In this document: positions 63,479-64,000 of the stretch, one piece after another | How the letters are laid out: each line of letters starts with the position of its first letter | Numbering within the stretch: the stretch's first letter is position 1 | Assembly (NCBI GenBank): GCA_963710165.1 | Contig: CAVPYZ010000004.1 | Location: 682,001 to 746,000, forward strand | DNA length: 64,000 nucleotides | Reading direction: 5' to 3' | Origin: JACKIP01 sp963710165 | GTDB lineage: Bacteria; Pseudomonadota; Alphaproteobacteria; Micavibrionales; Micavibrionaceae | Notes under the pieces: generated by a model | What the model was told of the DNA's origin: nothing | The model's database searches: none | Seen by the model: the letters and a program-made list of their open reading frames with translations, nothing else | Translations under genes and position numbers: made by a program

Positions 63479-64000
63479 ATGCCAAATACACAAGAATAAC
63501 AACCAAGTCATAATTTTTGATACAACCTTACGCGATGGGGAACAATCGCCCGGTTGTTCCATGAATTTGGATGAGAAAATGAAAATTGCCGCCTTTTGGA
63601 TGCGATGGGCGTTGACGTGATTGAGGCGGGTTTTCCCATCGCTTCACCAGGGGATTTTGAAGCGGTTCAGACAATTGCCAATACATTGCAAAATTCCGTT
63701 GTCTGCGGTTTGGCACGTGCCAAGGCAGGCGACATTGATAGTGCGGGAGAGGCATTGAAAAAAGCCAAAAAACCACGTATTCACACATTTATTTCGACCA
63801 GTCCCTCTCACATGAAATACCAGTTGAAAATGACACCCGATCAGGTGTTCGAGGATGTAAAATCCAGCGTCACGCGCGCGCGCAATTTGTGCGATAACAT
63901 CGAATGGTCTGGAATGGATGCTACGCGCTCTGACTTTGATTTTTTGTGTAAATGTATTGAAGCCGCTATTTCATGCGGGGCAACCACGGTAAATATTCCC
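63479..64000 (+). pseudogene. leuA: 2-Isopropylmalate synthase, 5' part, two frame breaks, cut by the window edge
   Basis: First committed enzyme of leucine synthesis, condensing acetyl-CoA with 2-oxoisovalerate. The active-site motif FDTTLRDGEQSPGCSMNLDE is clear, then AMGVDVIEAGFPIASPGDFE, VVCGLARAK and IHTFISTSPSHMKYQLKM. Break 1, near 63494: the ATG frame stops after six codons, and the true frame has lost or gained a base in CAAGAATAAC. Break 2, near 63593: one C missing in GCCGCCTTTT (AALLDAMGVDV when restored). The frame is open from there to 64000. Confidence 0.88.

Noticed and set aside
63323..63562. 79-codon minus-strand frame across the leuA leader
   Set aside because: It overlaps the attenuator and the conserved leuA active-site codons on the other strand and shows no family.

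Overview
The window is chromosomal DNA of a flagellated, Gram-negative alphaproteobacterium of moderate-to-low GC. Four things point to the class: a circularly permuted, two-piece tmRNA gene with an ANDN-type tag; the alphaproteobacterial flagellar regulators FlbD, FlbT and FlaF; the cell-cycle kinase CckA beside flhB; and LpxI in place of LpxH. I cannot fix the genus. A Micavibrio-like or rhodospirillal lineage would fit. There is no prophage, insertion sequence, rRNA operon or CRISPR array.

Layout. 0-5 kb: end of a histidine phosphatase, an LdtD/MepK peptidoglycan pair, ilvD and a small exported protein. 5-9 kb: lpxA, lpxI, homoserine dehydrogenase and unknown small proteins. 9-14 kb: an AT-rich, one-direction accessory cassette (FkbH-like enzyme, acyl carrier protein, two TraX-like membrane proteins, a VOC-fold protein and a methyltransferase) behind priA. 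16-24.6 kb: housekeeping genes (fructose-6-phosphate aldolase, purE, rimK-like, hflK-hflC-degP, mrp, proline iminopeptidase). 24.6-35 kb: dps, tRNA-Arg(CCG), yajC, a YejF-type ABC ATPase, prmA, a FYDLN-type zinc protein, a thiolase and an SDR. 35-36.4 kb: a DUF1194 gene, tmRNA and a repeat-rich spacer. 37.8-47.8 kb: flagellar block fliF-fliG-fliH-fliN-motA-flbD-flhA, then a FlaG-like gene and flbT-flaF. 49-57 kb: crcB-rluC-AsmA-like-tag-flhB-cckA. 57-64 kb: redoxin plus DsbD-like reductase, acetoacetyl-CoA synthetase, LON-domain and Trm112 proteins, and leuA behind a leucine-rich leader peptide.

How they work together. The flagellar genes form a Caulobacter-style hierarchy. FlbD, a sigma-54 activator, is encoded inside the operon whose fliF upstream region carries a recognisable -24/-12 element. 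FlbT and FlaF control flagellin after transcription, and CckA belongs to the CtrA relay above class II genes. The FkbH cassette has the parts needed to make an ACP-bound small acyl group, methylate it and hand it to membrane acyltransferases. That is the most promising uncharacterised system here.

Caution. Eight recognisable genes have broken frames, each repairable by a single-base change per break (ACP, degP, thiolase, DUF1194, dsbD twice, aacS twice, trm112 by a stop codon, leuA twice), and a possible ninth lies at 4930. Many fall in short homopolymers and they crowd into the last 6.5 kb. Uncorrected sequencing error is at least as likely as real gene decay.
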